Assembly: GCA_964420125.1 (NCBI GenBank)
Contig: CAYQQQ010000011.1
Location: 1 to 64,000 of the forward strand
DNA: 64,000 bases
Direction of reading: 5' to 3'
DNA from: CAYQQQ01 sp964420125
GTDB lineage: Bacteria > Actinomycetota > Acidimicrobiia > Acidimicrobiales > Microtrichaceae
The number at the start of each line of letters is the position of its first letter. Position 1 is the first letter of the stretch. Shown piece after piece: positions 16,807-25,483 of this stretch. The translations under genes and the position numbers were made by a program. The notes under the pieces are model-generated. The model was not told the DNA's origin, searched no databases, and saw only the letters and a program-made list of their open reading frames with translations.

Positions 16807-17444
16807 CTGGCGACCCTAGGTCCCGGACGGCTCTGGCGACGACGCCGTCCGTGCAGACCGCTGTTCCGCGGCGTCGGCGCGCGGCGGCCGAGGCCGAAGC
16901 GGCGGATGCCGAACGCCATCGCCACGGCAAGCGCTACGGGTGGCCAGGTGCGTCGCGGTCGATACGGTCGTCCGTCGAGTCGGCGGACCTCGAAGGTCGG
17001 GTAGCCCACGGCGACGGAGTGCAGGTCGTCCTCCGGCGACGACGCGGTCGCGGGGATGTGGGGCCGGCCGCCGGGTGCCACCTCGAGGTAGCGACGCAGG
17101 ATGGGCGCGCGCTCGTCGACGGGGATCTCGACGAGCGTGCAACGGTTCGGCAGGAGGTGGCGGAGCACGACCCGGCCACCGTTGGCCTGGGCGTTGCGCA
17201 CCCAGTTGCACTCACCGAGCATCGACACCGCGTACCAGCGGCCGTCGACGTCGGCCAACCCGATCGGGATCCGCATCACCCGTCCGGTGCGCCGCCCTGG
17301 GACCTCCAACCGAACCCAGCGTCGAGGCGCCAGACCGCACGCGAACACACCGCCCCAGGCGCGGGCGAAGCGACGGGCCACCGGATCCGCCCGGCCGCCG
17401 GCGTACATCGTCCGGGCTGCATCGTCGGAGATCGGCCAGTCCAC
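16803..17444 (-). CDS. deazaflavin (F420)-dependent nitroreductase-family protein
   Basis: A 213-residue protein. Residues 35-130 carry the Ddn-type split-barrel pattern: RWVRLEVPGRRTGRVMRIPIGLADVDGRWYAVSMLGECNWVRNAQANGGRVVLR. This is the F420-binding fold of Mycobacterium Ddn-like proteins. The last 50 residues are an Arg-rich tail after a hydrophobic stretch (VALAVAMAFGIRRFG). It is co-transcribed with the NmrA-like gene through an ATGA overlap. F420 use is inferred from the family; the substrate is unknown. Confidence 0.85.
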   Translation of the reverse strand: MDWPISDDAARTMYAGGRADPVARRFARAWGGVFACGLAPRRWVRLEVPGRRTGRVMRIPIGLADVDGRWYAVSMLGECNWVRNAQANGGRVVLRHLLPNRCTLVEIPVDERAPILRRYLEVAPGGRPHIPATASSPEDDLHSVAVGYPTFEVRRLDGRPYRPRRTWPPVALAVAMAFGIRRFGLGRRAPTPRNSGLHGRRRRQSRPGPRVAR

Positions 17445-17498
17445 GCCAGCGACCCTATGGCGTCCACGGCGGCTGGGCTTCGGTCGTCCCGGTGATGG

Positions 17499-17969
17499 TC
17501 ACGTCTCGGCTTCGAGCTCGCGCTTGAAGCTCCGCATCCCGTGCTGCAGTCCTGCGCGCAGGGTCGTGCTGGCGGTGTTCTCCAGGATCCCCTTCGGCAC
17601 GAACCGGGGCAGCGGAACGCGCGGGACCACGACGAGCCGCACCTCCAAGGTGCAGCCGTCGTCGGCGCCCTGCAGGGTGATGGTCGCCTCCACATCTGCG
17701 TTGCCGGTGCCGGGCACCGACTCGAAGCGGATCTCCTCGCCCTGCGTGGTGGTGACCGTCACCTCGCAGTCGACGTTCGTGCTGAAGCTCTTGTAGCCGA
17801 AGGGCCCGAGCTCGAGCTGGTAGCGCTCGCCGGGGGTGAGCTCGGTGGCGTCGTTGATGAGGGGGAAGTACGCGAAGGCCTCTGGGAGCTGCGACATCCG
17901 CTCCCAGGCGAGACCCGGGGCGAGGTCCAAGCGCTCGGTCGTGTGGGCTTCGAGGTGGAGCTTCGCCAT
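17499..17969 (-). CDS. SRPBCC (START-like) domain protein
   Basis: A 156-residue protein with the helix-grip pattern of SRPBCC proteins: an N-terminal strand (LHLEAHTTERLDL), an FPLIND loop, repeated strands (VTVTTTQGEEIRFESVPG, ATITLQGADDGCTLEVRLVVVPRVPLP) and a long C-terminal helix (LRAGLQHGMRSFKRELEAE). Such proteins bind hydrophobic ligands; the ligand is unknown. No operon partner is evident. Confidence 0.75.
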   Translation of the reverse strand: MAKLHLEAHTTERLDLAPGLAWERMSQLPEAFAYFPLINDATELTPGERYQLELGPFGYKSFSTNVDCEVTVTTTQGEEIRFESVPGTGNADVEATITLQGADDGCTLEVRLVVVPRVPLPRFVPKGILENTASTTLRAGLQHGMRSFKRELEAET

Positions 17970-18035
17970 GATCTCGTCAGGGGCAGGGGACCGCTCGATC
18001 TGTGGGTGCGGGAGCGATTCCTGCAGCGATCGGGG

Positions 18036-18176
18036 TCAGGAGGTGCTCTGGCAGATCGGGATCCCGACGATGATGATGCACGCCTGACCGGTGGAGTCGG
18101 CGTAGACACCGCACCCGGTGGCCACTGCGGTGGCGGCGATCAGGGCTGTTGCGACGACACGGCGAAGGACCATCAT
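18036..18176 (-). CDS. 46-residue putative lipoprotein
   Basis: A small secreted peptide. MMVLRRVVATALIAATAVATGC has Arg-Arg, a hydrophobic core and a plausible lipobox (ATGC) with Cys22 as the lipidation site. The mature part is only about 25 residues (GVYADSTGQACIIIVGIPIC) and has two further cysteines that could pair. GGGGGTG lies just upstream of the tandem ATGs (18176, 18173). No family is recognised. Confidence 0.5.
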   Translation of the reverse strand: MMVLRRVVATALIAATAVATGCGVYADSTGQACIIIVGIPICQSTS

Positions 18177-18275
18177 GAGCACCCCCGTTTGGCGAGAACA
18201 GGGCGACGCTAGCACCGTGACCTCCGGGGAACCGGGTATCACCAGAAGCCCGATGCGGGCCGGCCGCGCGGCCGT

Positions 18276-18701
18276 TCAGCCCGACCAGGGCCCGACGCCC
18301 CCGACTCGCTCCGCGGTGATGTGGATCACGTGACCGGGGGGCGGGTCGTCGAACGGGGGGAACTTCACGCCGGGCGCCACGTAGGTCTCGGCCAGGCGTT
18401 GGAGCAGCTCGGGCGCGCCGCCTTCGACCAGGCGGGCAGTCCCGTGCACGAGCAGGTAGTTGGCCATCCCGACCGAGTTGGCGCCGTCGGCTTCGACGGT
18501 GAGGGCCACCCGTGGATCGCGGGCGATGTTGGCGACCTTCCGACCGCCCATGAGGTGCCCGACGACGATGTCGTCACCTTCGAGACCGATCCACACGACG
18601 CTCACCTGGGGGCTGCCGTCGGGGTCGATGGTCACGAGGTGGCCGAGGCGCCCTGCGGTGAGGGCCCGGCGCACCTCGGGGGTGAGCGGCGGGGTGTTCA
18701 T
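18276..18701 (-). CDS. PPOX-class (pyridoxamine 5'-phosphate oxidase-like) protein, probably F420- or flavin-binding
   Basis: A 141-residue split-barrel protein: VRRALTAGRLGHLVTIDPDGSPQVSVVWIGLEGDDIVVGHLMGGRKVANIARDPRVALTVE is the standard PNPOx-like N-terminal half, with GRK-NI as the phosphate-contacting region. Actinobacterial members of this size mostly bind F420. ATG 18701 is preceded by GGGAGA. The substrate is unknown. Confidence 0.85.
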   Translation of the reverse strand: MNTPPLTPEVRRALTAGRLGHLVTIDPDGSPQVSVVWIGLEGDDIVVGHLMGGRKVANIARDPRVALTVEADGANSVGMANYLLVHGTARLVEGGAPELLQRLAETYVAPGVKFPPFDDPPPGHVIHITAERVGGVGPWSG

Positions 18702-18774
18702 CTCATCGTTCTCCCACGGTCCGCCAGTTCTGTCCACCGGCATCGCGGAGCTCGTGACCGGAGTCGGCCCCAGG

Positions 18775-19080
18775 TCAGAGCAGGAGGAGCTCGACGCGGG
18801 TTCGGCTGCCGTCCTCCAGGCCGGCCGAACGTCGAACTGCGACCTTGACCGGCAACAGGTACGTGTCACGCCCCTTGTCGGGGAACAGCGAGGTCCTCCA
18901 GGTGCACGACCCGATCGTGACCTCGACGCGGACGGCTCCGAACCCGGGTCCTGTTCTCGGTCGGATCTCCCGGACGAGGTCGGCCAGCTCGACGGGCAGC
19001 GAGACGAAGTGCCAGGCCGCGGGACCGTCCCACTCCCACACCTCGGCGTCGAACTCGAACGGACCGACCACCTCATCCAC
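18775..19080 (-). CDS. DUF1905 domain protein
   Basis: About 101 residues. FEFDAEVWEWDGPAAWHFVSLP, GFGAVRVEVTIGSCTWRTSLFP and KVAVRRSAGLEDGSRTRVELLL are the conserved blocks of DUF1905, a small beta-barrel family of unknown function. The domain fills the whole protein. The start is uncertain among GTG codons at 19089, 19080 and 19071, and none has a strong ribosome binding site; 19080 gives the usual length. Confidence 0.75.
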   Translation of the reverse strand: MDEVVGPFEFDAEVWEWDGPAAWHFVSLPVELADLVREIRPRTGPGFGAVRVEVTIGSCTWRTSLFPDKGRDTYLLPVKVAVRRSAGLEDGSRTRVELLLL

Positions 19081-19309
19081 CGCTCGCACCCGCCGGGCCG
19101 AGCTCGCTGTGGGACGGCACCGGTCGTCGTCGCCGACGTCGCGAAGGACGGAGCTCGGGGTCGTGCTGCAGGCGCGGCATGCCGACACCGATAGCAGAGA
19201 CCGCCGGGTGGAATCCGGGCAGCAGCAGGTGTGAAGTTGCACCCGGACCTGGCAGAATAGTTGCGCGGCGAAGGAACAACCTTCGCTGTCGACAGGTTCC
19301 ACCTCTCAG

Positions 19310-20410
19310 ATGGATCAGTTCACCGTGCCGACCCGCTACTGGCACGTCCTCGACGACGGCCGGGTGCAGTGCGACGTGTGCCCGCGCGCATGCAAGCTGC
19401 GTGACGGCCAACGCGGCCTGTGCTTCGTGAGGGAACGACGGGGCGACGGGATCGTGCTCACCAGCTACGGTCGCTCCAGCGGGTTCTGCGTGGACCCCGT
19501 GGAGAAGAAGCCGCTCAACCACTTCCTGCCGGGCTCCTCGACCTTCAGCTTCGGCACCGCCGGCTGCAACCTGGCCTGCCGGTTCTGCCAGAACTGGGAC
19601 ATCTCCAAGTCCAAGGAGATCGACACCATGGCCGACGCCGCCTCCCCGGAGGCCATCGCCAGGGCGGCGAAGGACGCGGGCTGCCGCAGCGTGGCCTTCA
19701 CCTACAACGACCCCACCATCTTCCTCGAGTACGCCAACGACGTGGCCGACGCCTGCCACGAGCTCGGTCTCACGACCGTGGCGGTCACCGCCGGCTACAT
19801 CTGCGCGGACCCGCGAGCCGACTTCTACGCCCACCTCGACGCCGCCAACGTCGACCTCAAGGCGTTCAACGAGGACTTCTACCGCCACCAGTGCGGCGCG
19901 GAGCTGGACGCCGTGCTCGACAGCCTCGAGTACCTGCACTCCGAGACCGACGTGTGGGTCGAGCTGACCACGCTGCTCATCCCCGGCCTCAACGACGGCG
20001 ACGACGAGCTCGACCGGATGACCACCTGGGTGGTGGAGCACCTCGGGCAGGACGTGCCCATGCACTTCACGGCCTTCCACCCCGACTTCAAGCTGCTCGA
20101 CCGACCGCCGACGCCGCCCGAGACGCTCGCCCGAGCGCGCAGGATCGCGAAGGGCAACGGCGTGCGGCACGCCTACACCGGCAACGTCCACGATGCAGAG
20201 GGCCAGAGCACCTACTGCGCCGGCTGCGGCGAGCCTGTCATCGGTCGCGACTGGTACGAGATCGGCGCCTACCGCCTGGACGACGACGGCCGTTGCCTGG
20301 GCTGCGGCTCCCAGCTCCCCGGCGTGTTCGACGGTCCTCCCGGTGGGTGGGGCCAGCGCCGCCGACGCATCGTGCTCGATCGCGTCCCGCCGCAGAGGAG
20401 CGAACGATGA
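19310..20410 (+). CDS. amrS: AmmeMemoRadiSam system radical SAM enzyme
   Basis: A 366-residue enzyme. CDVCPRACKL-(7)-C near the N-terminus, then the radical SAM triad Cys86-x3-Cys90-x2-Cys93 (AGCNLACRFCQNWD) that holds the 4Fe-4S cluster, and a C-terminal Cys pair region (YCAGCGEPV and RCLGCGSQLPG) that may bind zinc. It is related to pyruvate formate-lyase activases. The reaction of this family is not established. It overlaps the next gene as ATGA and heads a complete three-gene AmmeMemoRadiSam operon. Confidence 0.93.
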   Translation: MDQFTVPTRYWHVLDDGRVQCDVCPRACKLRDGQRGLCFVRERRGDGIVLTSYGRSSGFCVDPVEKKPLNHFLPGSSTFSFGTAGCNLACRFCQNWDISKSKEIDTMADAASPEAIARAAKDAGCRSVAFTYNDPTIFLEYANDVADACHELGLTTVAVTAGYICADPRADFYAHLDAANVDLKAFNEDFYRHQCGAELDAVLDSLEYLHSETDVWVELTTLLIPGLNDGDDELDRMTTWVVEHLGQDVPMHFTAFHPDFKLLDRPPTPPETLARARRIAKGNGVRHAYTGNVHDAEGQSTYCAGCGEPVIGRDWYEIGAYRLDDDGRCLGCGSQLPGVFDGPPGGWGQRRRRIVLDRVPPQRSER

Positions 20411-21216
20411 GCGCCACGCCCGACCTCCGAGCGCGCCCGCCGGCGGTGGCGGGGAAGTTCTACCCCGCCGACCCCGAGGCCCTGCTGGCCAGCCTGCGGG
20501 CCAGCTTCGACGCCGCTGTCGCACCCGACGGCGAGTGGCCCACGCCCCAGGCGCTGATCGTGCCCCATGCCGGCTACCCCTACTCGGGGCCCGTCGCCGC
20601 CTCGGCATACCTGCGTCTCGTCCCTGCGAGGGAGACGATCCGCAGGGTCGTGCTGATCGGTCCCAGCCATCGGGTGCCGGTGGGCGGGGTCGCCGTCCCG
20701 AGCGCCGGTGCCTTCGACACGCCGCTCGGTCGCATCCCGATCGACCGAGCCGCATGCGAGGTCGCCCTCGGGATGCCCGGCGTCGTGCTCGACGACAGGG
20801 CACACCAGCTCGAGCACAGCCTGGAGGTGCAGCTCCCGTTCCTCCAGGTGGTGCTCGACGACGTCGAGCTCGTACCGCTGGTCGCCGGCCGAGCCCCGGC
20901 ATCGGAGGTGTCGGCGGTGCTCGAGGCGCTCTGGGGTGGGCCGGAGACGGTGGTGGTCGCGAGCAGCGATCTGTCGCACTACCACCCCTACGACGAGGCG
21001 GCCGCGCTCGACCGCCACACAGCCGCAGCCATCCTGGCCCGCGAGCCCGAGGCGATCGGCGACTCCGACGCCTGTGGTGCCGCCGGCCTGCGCGGGCTGC
21101 TCGTCGCGGCCAGGGATCGGCGCCTGTGCGTGGAACAGGTGGACCTCCGCAGCTCCGGCGACACCGCCGGAGATCGACGACAGGTGGTTGGCTATGGTGC
21201 CTTCGCCATCGTCTGA
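20407..21216 (+). CDS. amrB: AmmeMemoRadiSam system protein B (MEMO1 family)
   Basis: A 269-residue MEMO1-like protein. Signature blocks: VAGKFYPADPEAL, IVPHAGYPYSGPVAASAY, VLIGPSHRVPVGGVA, EHSLEVQLPFLQ and VASSDLSHYHPYDEA. The histidines of the HAGY, EHSLEVQ and SHYH blocks form the putative metal site shared with class III extradiol dioxygenases. Start ATG 20407 overlaps the radical SAM stop. Function is unknown in bacteria. Confidence 0.93.
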   Translation: MSATPDLRARPPAVAGKFYPADPEALLASLRASFDAAVAPDGEWPTPQALIVPHAGYPYSGPVAASAYLRLVPARETIRRVVLIGPSHRVPVGGVAVPSAGAFDTPLGRIPIDRAACEVALGMPGVVLDDRAHQLEHSLEVQLPFLQVVLDDVELVPLVAGRAPASEVSAVLEALWGGPETVVVASSDLSHYHPYDEAAALDRHTAAAILAREPEAIGDSDACGAAGLRGLLVAARDRRLCVEQVDLRSSGDTAGDRRQVVGYGAFAIV

Positions 21217-21814
21217 GGTTCGGCTCGCGCCGGGCGACGCCGAGGCACTTCTGGACCTGGCCGACGCCGCCATCGTCGAGGGGCTCCTCGGCCGCCGGCC
21301 CGGCGCTCCTCCGGAGTGCGAGCTGCCACCGGCGCTGAGGGAGGACACCGGGCTGTTCGTCACCCTCACCGTGGCCGGCGAGCTGAACGGCTGCATCGGC
21401 AGCATCGAGGGCGTCGAGGCGCTCGGACGTGCGGCGGTGCGTCACGCATGGTCGGCGGCCTTCGCGGATCCCCGTTTGCCGGCGCTGCGCCCGGGGGACT
21501 ACGAGGAGCTGACCATCGAGGCGTCGGTGCTGTCCCCGTTGACCCCCATGCCGGCGGCCTCACGCGAGGTGGTGCTGGAGGACCTGCGTCAGGGCGTCGA
21601 CGGGCTCGTCATCGCCGACGGGAGCCGCAAGAGCGTGTTCCTGCCGTCGGTGTGGGAGCAGCTTCCGGAGCCGACGTCGTTCCTGGCGCACCTCCAGGTC
21701 AAGGCCCGGATGCGGCCCGACGCCTGGCCCGTGGCGATGCGGGCGTGGCGCTTCACCGCGTCGAAGTTCGCCCGCCGTGTCGGCGAGCTGCCGAATCCCT
21801 CCGAGGCCGCCTGA
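21194..21814 (+). CDS. amrA: AmmeMemoRadiSam system protein A (AMMECR1 domain)
   Basis: A 206-residue AMMECR1-domain protein: LFVTLTVAGELNGCIGSIEGVEALGRAAVRHAWSAAFADPRL is the family core, with the conserved L-x-GCIG motif. ATG 21194 (or GTG 21197) lies 23 bases inside the preceding gene, so the two are co-translated. The family function is unknown; its constant link with the MEMO and radical SAM genes suggests one modification pathway. Confidence 0.92.
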   Translation: MVPSPSSEVRLAPGDAEALLDLADAAIVEGLLGRRPGAPPECELPPALREDTGLFVTLTVAGELNGCIGSIEGVEALGRAAVRHAWSAAFADPRLPALRPGDYEELTIEASVLSPLTPMPAASREVVLEDLRQGVDGLVIADGSRKSVFLPSVWEQLPEPTSFLAHLQVKARMRPDAWPVAMRAWRFTASKFARRVGELPNPSEAA

Positions 21815-21944
21815 CACTTCGGTTCGAAGGAATCCGAGCCTTGCCGGCACTTGACGGTGTACAGTGCCGCCATCGACGGCGGGCGCCGTCCGGTGGGGCG
21901 ATGGGTGCTGCTGTGGCGGCACCGGGCGAACAGGGGGAACTCAC

Positions 21945-24900
21945 ATGAGGCGACTTCACGATCGCGCGCCGTCCAGCGGCGCGCCTCGGAACCGGCGTCG
22001 ATCAGCGGGGAGGGGAGCATCCTCGCTCGCACTCGTCGTGCTCGCCGCTCTCGCGCTGCTGGGCGCAGCGTGCACCCAGCAGCCGCCACCGAGCGGTGGA
22101 GGTGTCCGGCACGTGCTGGTGATCGCGCCCTCGGCGACCGTGTCGTACGGCGAGGCGATCCCCGCCATGACGCCCACCTACAACAACCTGGCGCCGGGCC
22201 AGACCCAACCGGACACGCCGCCCACCTGCACCACCGCAGCGACCTCGACGAGCCCGCCCGGGGTCTACCCGACGACCTGCTCGGGTGCGGCGAGCGCCAA
22301 CGAGGACTTCGTCTACGTGGACGGCGAGATCACGATCGTCCCCGCGCCGGTGACCGTCACCGCGTCGTCGGCGACCATCGAGGTGGGCGATGCCGTCCCG
22401 CCGATCACCGCCTCGTATGCCGGCTTCCAGAACGGCGACACCGCGCCGGCGGTGCTGGCGAGCTGCTCGACCTCGGCGACGTCGACGAGCCCGGCGGGCT
22501 CCTACGACACCAGCTGCTCGGGCGCGGCGGACCCCAACTACTCGTTCAGCTACGTGGACGGAACGCTCACCGTCGACCAGGCAGCCGTGACGGTGACCGC
22601 CTCGTCGTCCACCACGACCTACGGCGATCCGGTCCCAGCGGTCACCGCGACCTACTCGGGCTTCAAGCTGGGTGAGTCCGCACCGGCGACCGTCCCGACG
22701 TGCTCGACGGCCGCGAACGCCACCTCGTCGGTCGGCTCCTACCCCACGAGCTGCTCGGGCGCAGCAGATCCGAGCTACACCTTCACCTACGTCGACGGCA
22801 CCGCAGCGATCGGCGCAGCTGCCGCCACGGTGACCGCGTCGTCGGCCACCTTCGCCTTCGGCTCACCGGTGCCGCCGGTGACGGCCAGCTACACGGGCCT
22901 GGTGAACGGCGACACGGCACCGGCCACCGCGCCCAGCTGCACGTCGGCCGCCACCTCCTCCAGCCCGGTGGGCGTCTACCCCACCAGCTGCTCGGGTGCG
23001 GCGGATCCGAACTACTCCTTCGGCTACGCCAACGGCAGCCACACCGTCACCGCATCCGCTCCGGTCACCGTGACGGCGTCCTCGGCCACGATCACCTACG
23101 GGGATCCCCTCCCCGCGATCACCGCCTCCTACGCCGGCTTCACCGGCGGCCAGACGGTCCCCTCGGGACTGCCGACCTGCACCACGACGGCCACGGCGGC
23201 GAGCCCGCCGGGCAACTACCCGACCACCTGCTCCGGCGCCAGCGACCCGAACTTCTCGTTCACCTACGTGGCAGGCACGCTGACCATCCAGAAGGCCCAG
23301 GTGATCGTGACCGCTTCGTCGGGCTCGATGACCTACGGGGACACCGTCCCGACGGTCACCCCGTCCTACTCGGGGTTCGTCAACGGTGACGTCGCCCCGG
23401 CCACCGCACCGGTGTGCTCCACCACGGCCTCCTCGTCCAGCGACGTGGGCTCCTACCCGAGCGCCTGCTCGGGTGCGGCCGACCCGAAGTACGACTTCAC
23501 GTACGCGAACGGCTCGGTGACGGTCAACGCCGCCAGCGCGACCGTCACGGCGTCGTCAGCCTCGATGACCTACGGCGGCGCGGTTCCTGCGATCGCTGCG
23601 AGCTACTCGGGCCTGGTCAACGGCGATGTGGCTCCGGCAACGCCGCCGAGCTGCTCCACGACGGCCACCTCCTCGAGCCCGGCGGGCAGCTACCCGTCGA
23701 GCTGCGCCGGTGCGGCCGATCCCAACTACGCGTTCTCCTACTCGGGTGGCACGGTGACGGTCAACGAGGCTGCGGCCACGGTGACGGCGTCGTCGCCGTC
23801 GATGACCTACGGCGGCTCGGTGCCCTCGGTGACCCCGAGCTACTCGGGTCTGGTCAACGGTGACACCGCCCCGGCGACGCTGCCCACCTGCTCCACGACG
23901 GCGACGTCGTCGAGCCCGGTGGGGACCTACCCGTCGTCCTGCTCCGGCGCGGCCGACCCGAACTACACGTTCTCCAACGTGGCAGGCACGGTGACGGTCA
24001 ACGCTGCCGCAGCGACGGTCACGGCCTCGAACGCCACGATGACCCAGGGCAGCACGCCGCCGGCCATCACACCGTCCTACTCGGGCTTCCTGTTCGGCCA
24101 GACGACCCCGGCAGCTGCGCCGACGTGCACCACCACGGCGATCTCCTCCAGCCCGGTGGGGACCTACCCGTCGAGCTGCTCGGGAGCGTCGGATCCGAAC
24201 TACGCGTTCAGCTACGTGAACGGCACGGTGACGGTCACCGCACCGCCACCCACCGGGCTCGCCGCCTACGGCTCCGAGCCGTCGCACTCCACGACCGTGG
24301 CCGCCGGTTCCAACGGGAACTCGGTGGGTGCGTCCACGCTCAACGTGGCCTCGGCCAGCGGTGCCGGGTTCGAGACCTACACGAACCTGACCATCCAGAC
24401 CTCGAACGGCCCCCAGCCCGCCTTCTGCAAGTCGATCGGGGCGACCTCCATGGGCACCTGCTCGTCGGTGGGATCGGGGACGGTCTCCACCGGGGGCTTC
24501 GTCACCGACGCGTCGATGACGAGCTTCGACGTGTACACGATCATCCCCGGCGGCAAGACCGCAGTGCAGCCGTCCTCGGTCACGGTGGTCACCGACGTTC
24601 CCGCATCGATGCGGGGCATCCCGACCTACGTGCAGGCGAGTGCCGACTACGGGCTGTTGAAGTTCGTCCCGTCGACCACGGCGACCGGGCAGTTCTCGCT
24701 CACCTTCGGGTACTGCGACACGGGCACCGCCACCTACTCCGCCTTCAACCCGGCGTGCCACACCGGCACGATCAACTACGCACCCACCACCGTGCAGACG
24801 ATGGGCGACCAGGTCACGGTGAGCATCGTCACGTCGAACATCTACCAGAAGGTGGGCGTGGCGGTGCAGGCACCGGCCAGCGTGCCCCAGGGCTCGACGT

Positions 24901-25421
24901 TCACCGCCATCGTGGCCTCCGGGCCGGCGTCGTTGCCCAAGCTCCAAGCCACGGGCACCTTCCTCGGGGATGCCACGGTGAGCTCGGGCAGCAACATCCT
25001 GGCCGTGGTGCCGGTCCCGACCGGCATGACCTTCCAGAGCGCCTCGCTGATGGGCGGGGACACCCTCACCTCCGGCAAGGCGGTGGTCACCTACTGCCCG
25101 ACGCTCACCTCGCCGGGCTGCAGCGCCCAGACCTCCGCCAAGTACAGCAACACCACGGCGCCGTACGTGCAGGTGAGCCTCCCCGGTGTGTCCATCCCCG
25201 GCGGTGGCACGGCCACGATGCCGTCGGCCGTCGTCACCATGGTGGCGTCGGGGGCACCCGGCACGCTGTCGTCGATGCACCTGACGCAGTTCTCCCTCAC
25301 CACCGCGTTGACCAGCCTCGGGACGGCTGCCTTCCATGGCTACCCGTCGGATCCGGCAGAGCCGAACGTGAACCCCCCGACGTTCCCGCCGGTGGACCTC
25401 AGCACGACCTCGATCACCTGA
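21945..25421 (+). CDS. lipoprotein with nine MBG-like tandem repeats
   Basis: A 1158-residue surface protein. The signal sequence ends in lipobox LLGAAC. Nine repeats of about 79 residues follow (see repeat entry), each with VTVTASSATxTYGDxxPxxTxSYSGF and PTxCSGAADPNYxFxYVxGTxTV, the pattern of MBG (mostly beta-strand Ig-like) domains. The last about 390 residues form a different, non-repeated domain (GSEPSHSTTVAAGSNGNS...). ATG 21945 is preceded by CAGGGGGA. An adhesin or envelope role is likely from architecture only. A terminator hairpin follows. Confidence 0.85.
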   Translation: MRRLHDRAPSSGAPRNRRRSAGRGASSLALVVLAALALLGAACTQQPPPSGGGVRHVLVIAPSATVSYGEAIPAMTPTYNNLAPGQTQPDTPPTCTTAATSTSPPGVYPTTCSGAASANEDFVYVDGEITIVPAPVTVTASSATIEVGDAVPPITASYAGFQNGDTAPAVLASCSTSATSTSPAGSYDTSCSGAADPNYSFSYVDGTLTVDQAAVTVTASSSTTTYGDPVPAVTATYSGFKLGESAPATVPTCSTAANATSSVGSYPTSCSGAADPSYTFTYVDGTAAIGAAAATVTASSATFAFGSPVPPVTASYTGLVNGDTAPATAPSCTSAATSSSPVGVYPTSCSGAADPNYSFGYANGSHTVTASAPVTVTASSATITYGDPLPAITASYAGFTGGQTVPSGLPTCTTTATAASPPGNYPTTCSGASDPNFSFTYVAGTLTIQKAQVIVTASSGSMTYGDTVPTVTPSYSGFVNGDVAPATAPVCSTTASSSSDVGSYPSACSGAADPKYDFTYANGSVTVNAASATVTASSASMTYGGAVPAIAASYSGLVNGDVAPATPPSCSTTATSSSPAGSYPSSCAGAADPNYAFSYSGGTVTVNEAAATVTASSPSMTYGGSVPSVTPSYSGLVNGDTAPATLPTCSTTATSSSPVGTYPSSCSGAADPNYTFSNVAGTVTVNAAAATVTASNATMTQGSTPPAITPSYSGFLFGQTTPAAAPTCTTTAISSSPVGTYPSSCSGASDPNYAFSYVNGTVTVTAPPPTGLAAYGSEPSHSTTVAAGSNGNSVGASTLNVASASGAGFETYTNLTIQTSNGPQPAFCKSIGATSMGTCSSVGSGTVSTGGFVTDASMTSFDVYTIIPGGKTAVQPSSVTVVTDVPASMRGIPTYVQASADYGLLKFVPSTTATGQFSLTFGYCDTGTATYSAFNPACHTGTINYAPTTVQTMGDQVTVSIVTSNIYQKVGVAVQAPASVPQGSTFTAIVASGPASLPKLQATGTFLGDATVSSGSNILAVVPVPTGMTFQSASLMGGDTLTSGKAVVTYCPTLTSPGCSAQTSAKYSNTTAPYVQVSLPGVSIPGGGTATMPSAVVTMVASGAPGTLSSMHLTQFSLTTALTSLGTAAFHGYPSDPAEPNVNPPTFPPVDLSTTSIT
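22113..24236 (+). repeat. nine tandem MBG-like repeats (about 236 bp each)
   Basis: Nine in-frame units of 78-80 codons. All carry one Cys in the middle (SCST/TCTT type) and one near the end (TSCSGAAD type), spaced about 17-19 residues apart, so each unit probably holds its own disulfide. Units differ at many positions, so this is old, selected repetition. Units 6-9 (about 23300-24236) are most alike. Confidence 0.85.
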
Positions 25422-25440
25422 TCTCGTGACGTCCTGACTC

Positions 25441-25466
25441 GGTGCCGGCCCTCGCGGGCCGGCACC
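25441..25466. terminator. bidirectional terminator hairpin
   Basis: GGTGCCGGCCC and GGGCCGGCACC make a perfect 11-bp stem around TCGC, placed between two convergent genes (stops at 25421 and 25484). Confidence 0.75.
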
Positions 25467-25483
25467 GGCGCGTCAGGGCTCGG

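Noticed and set aside
22113..24236. MBG repeat tract as a recently expanding minisatellite
   Set aside because: Units differ at many third positions and several residues, so the tract is an old protein repeat under selection.
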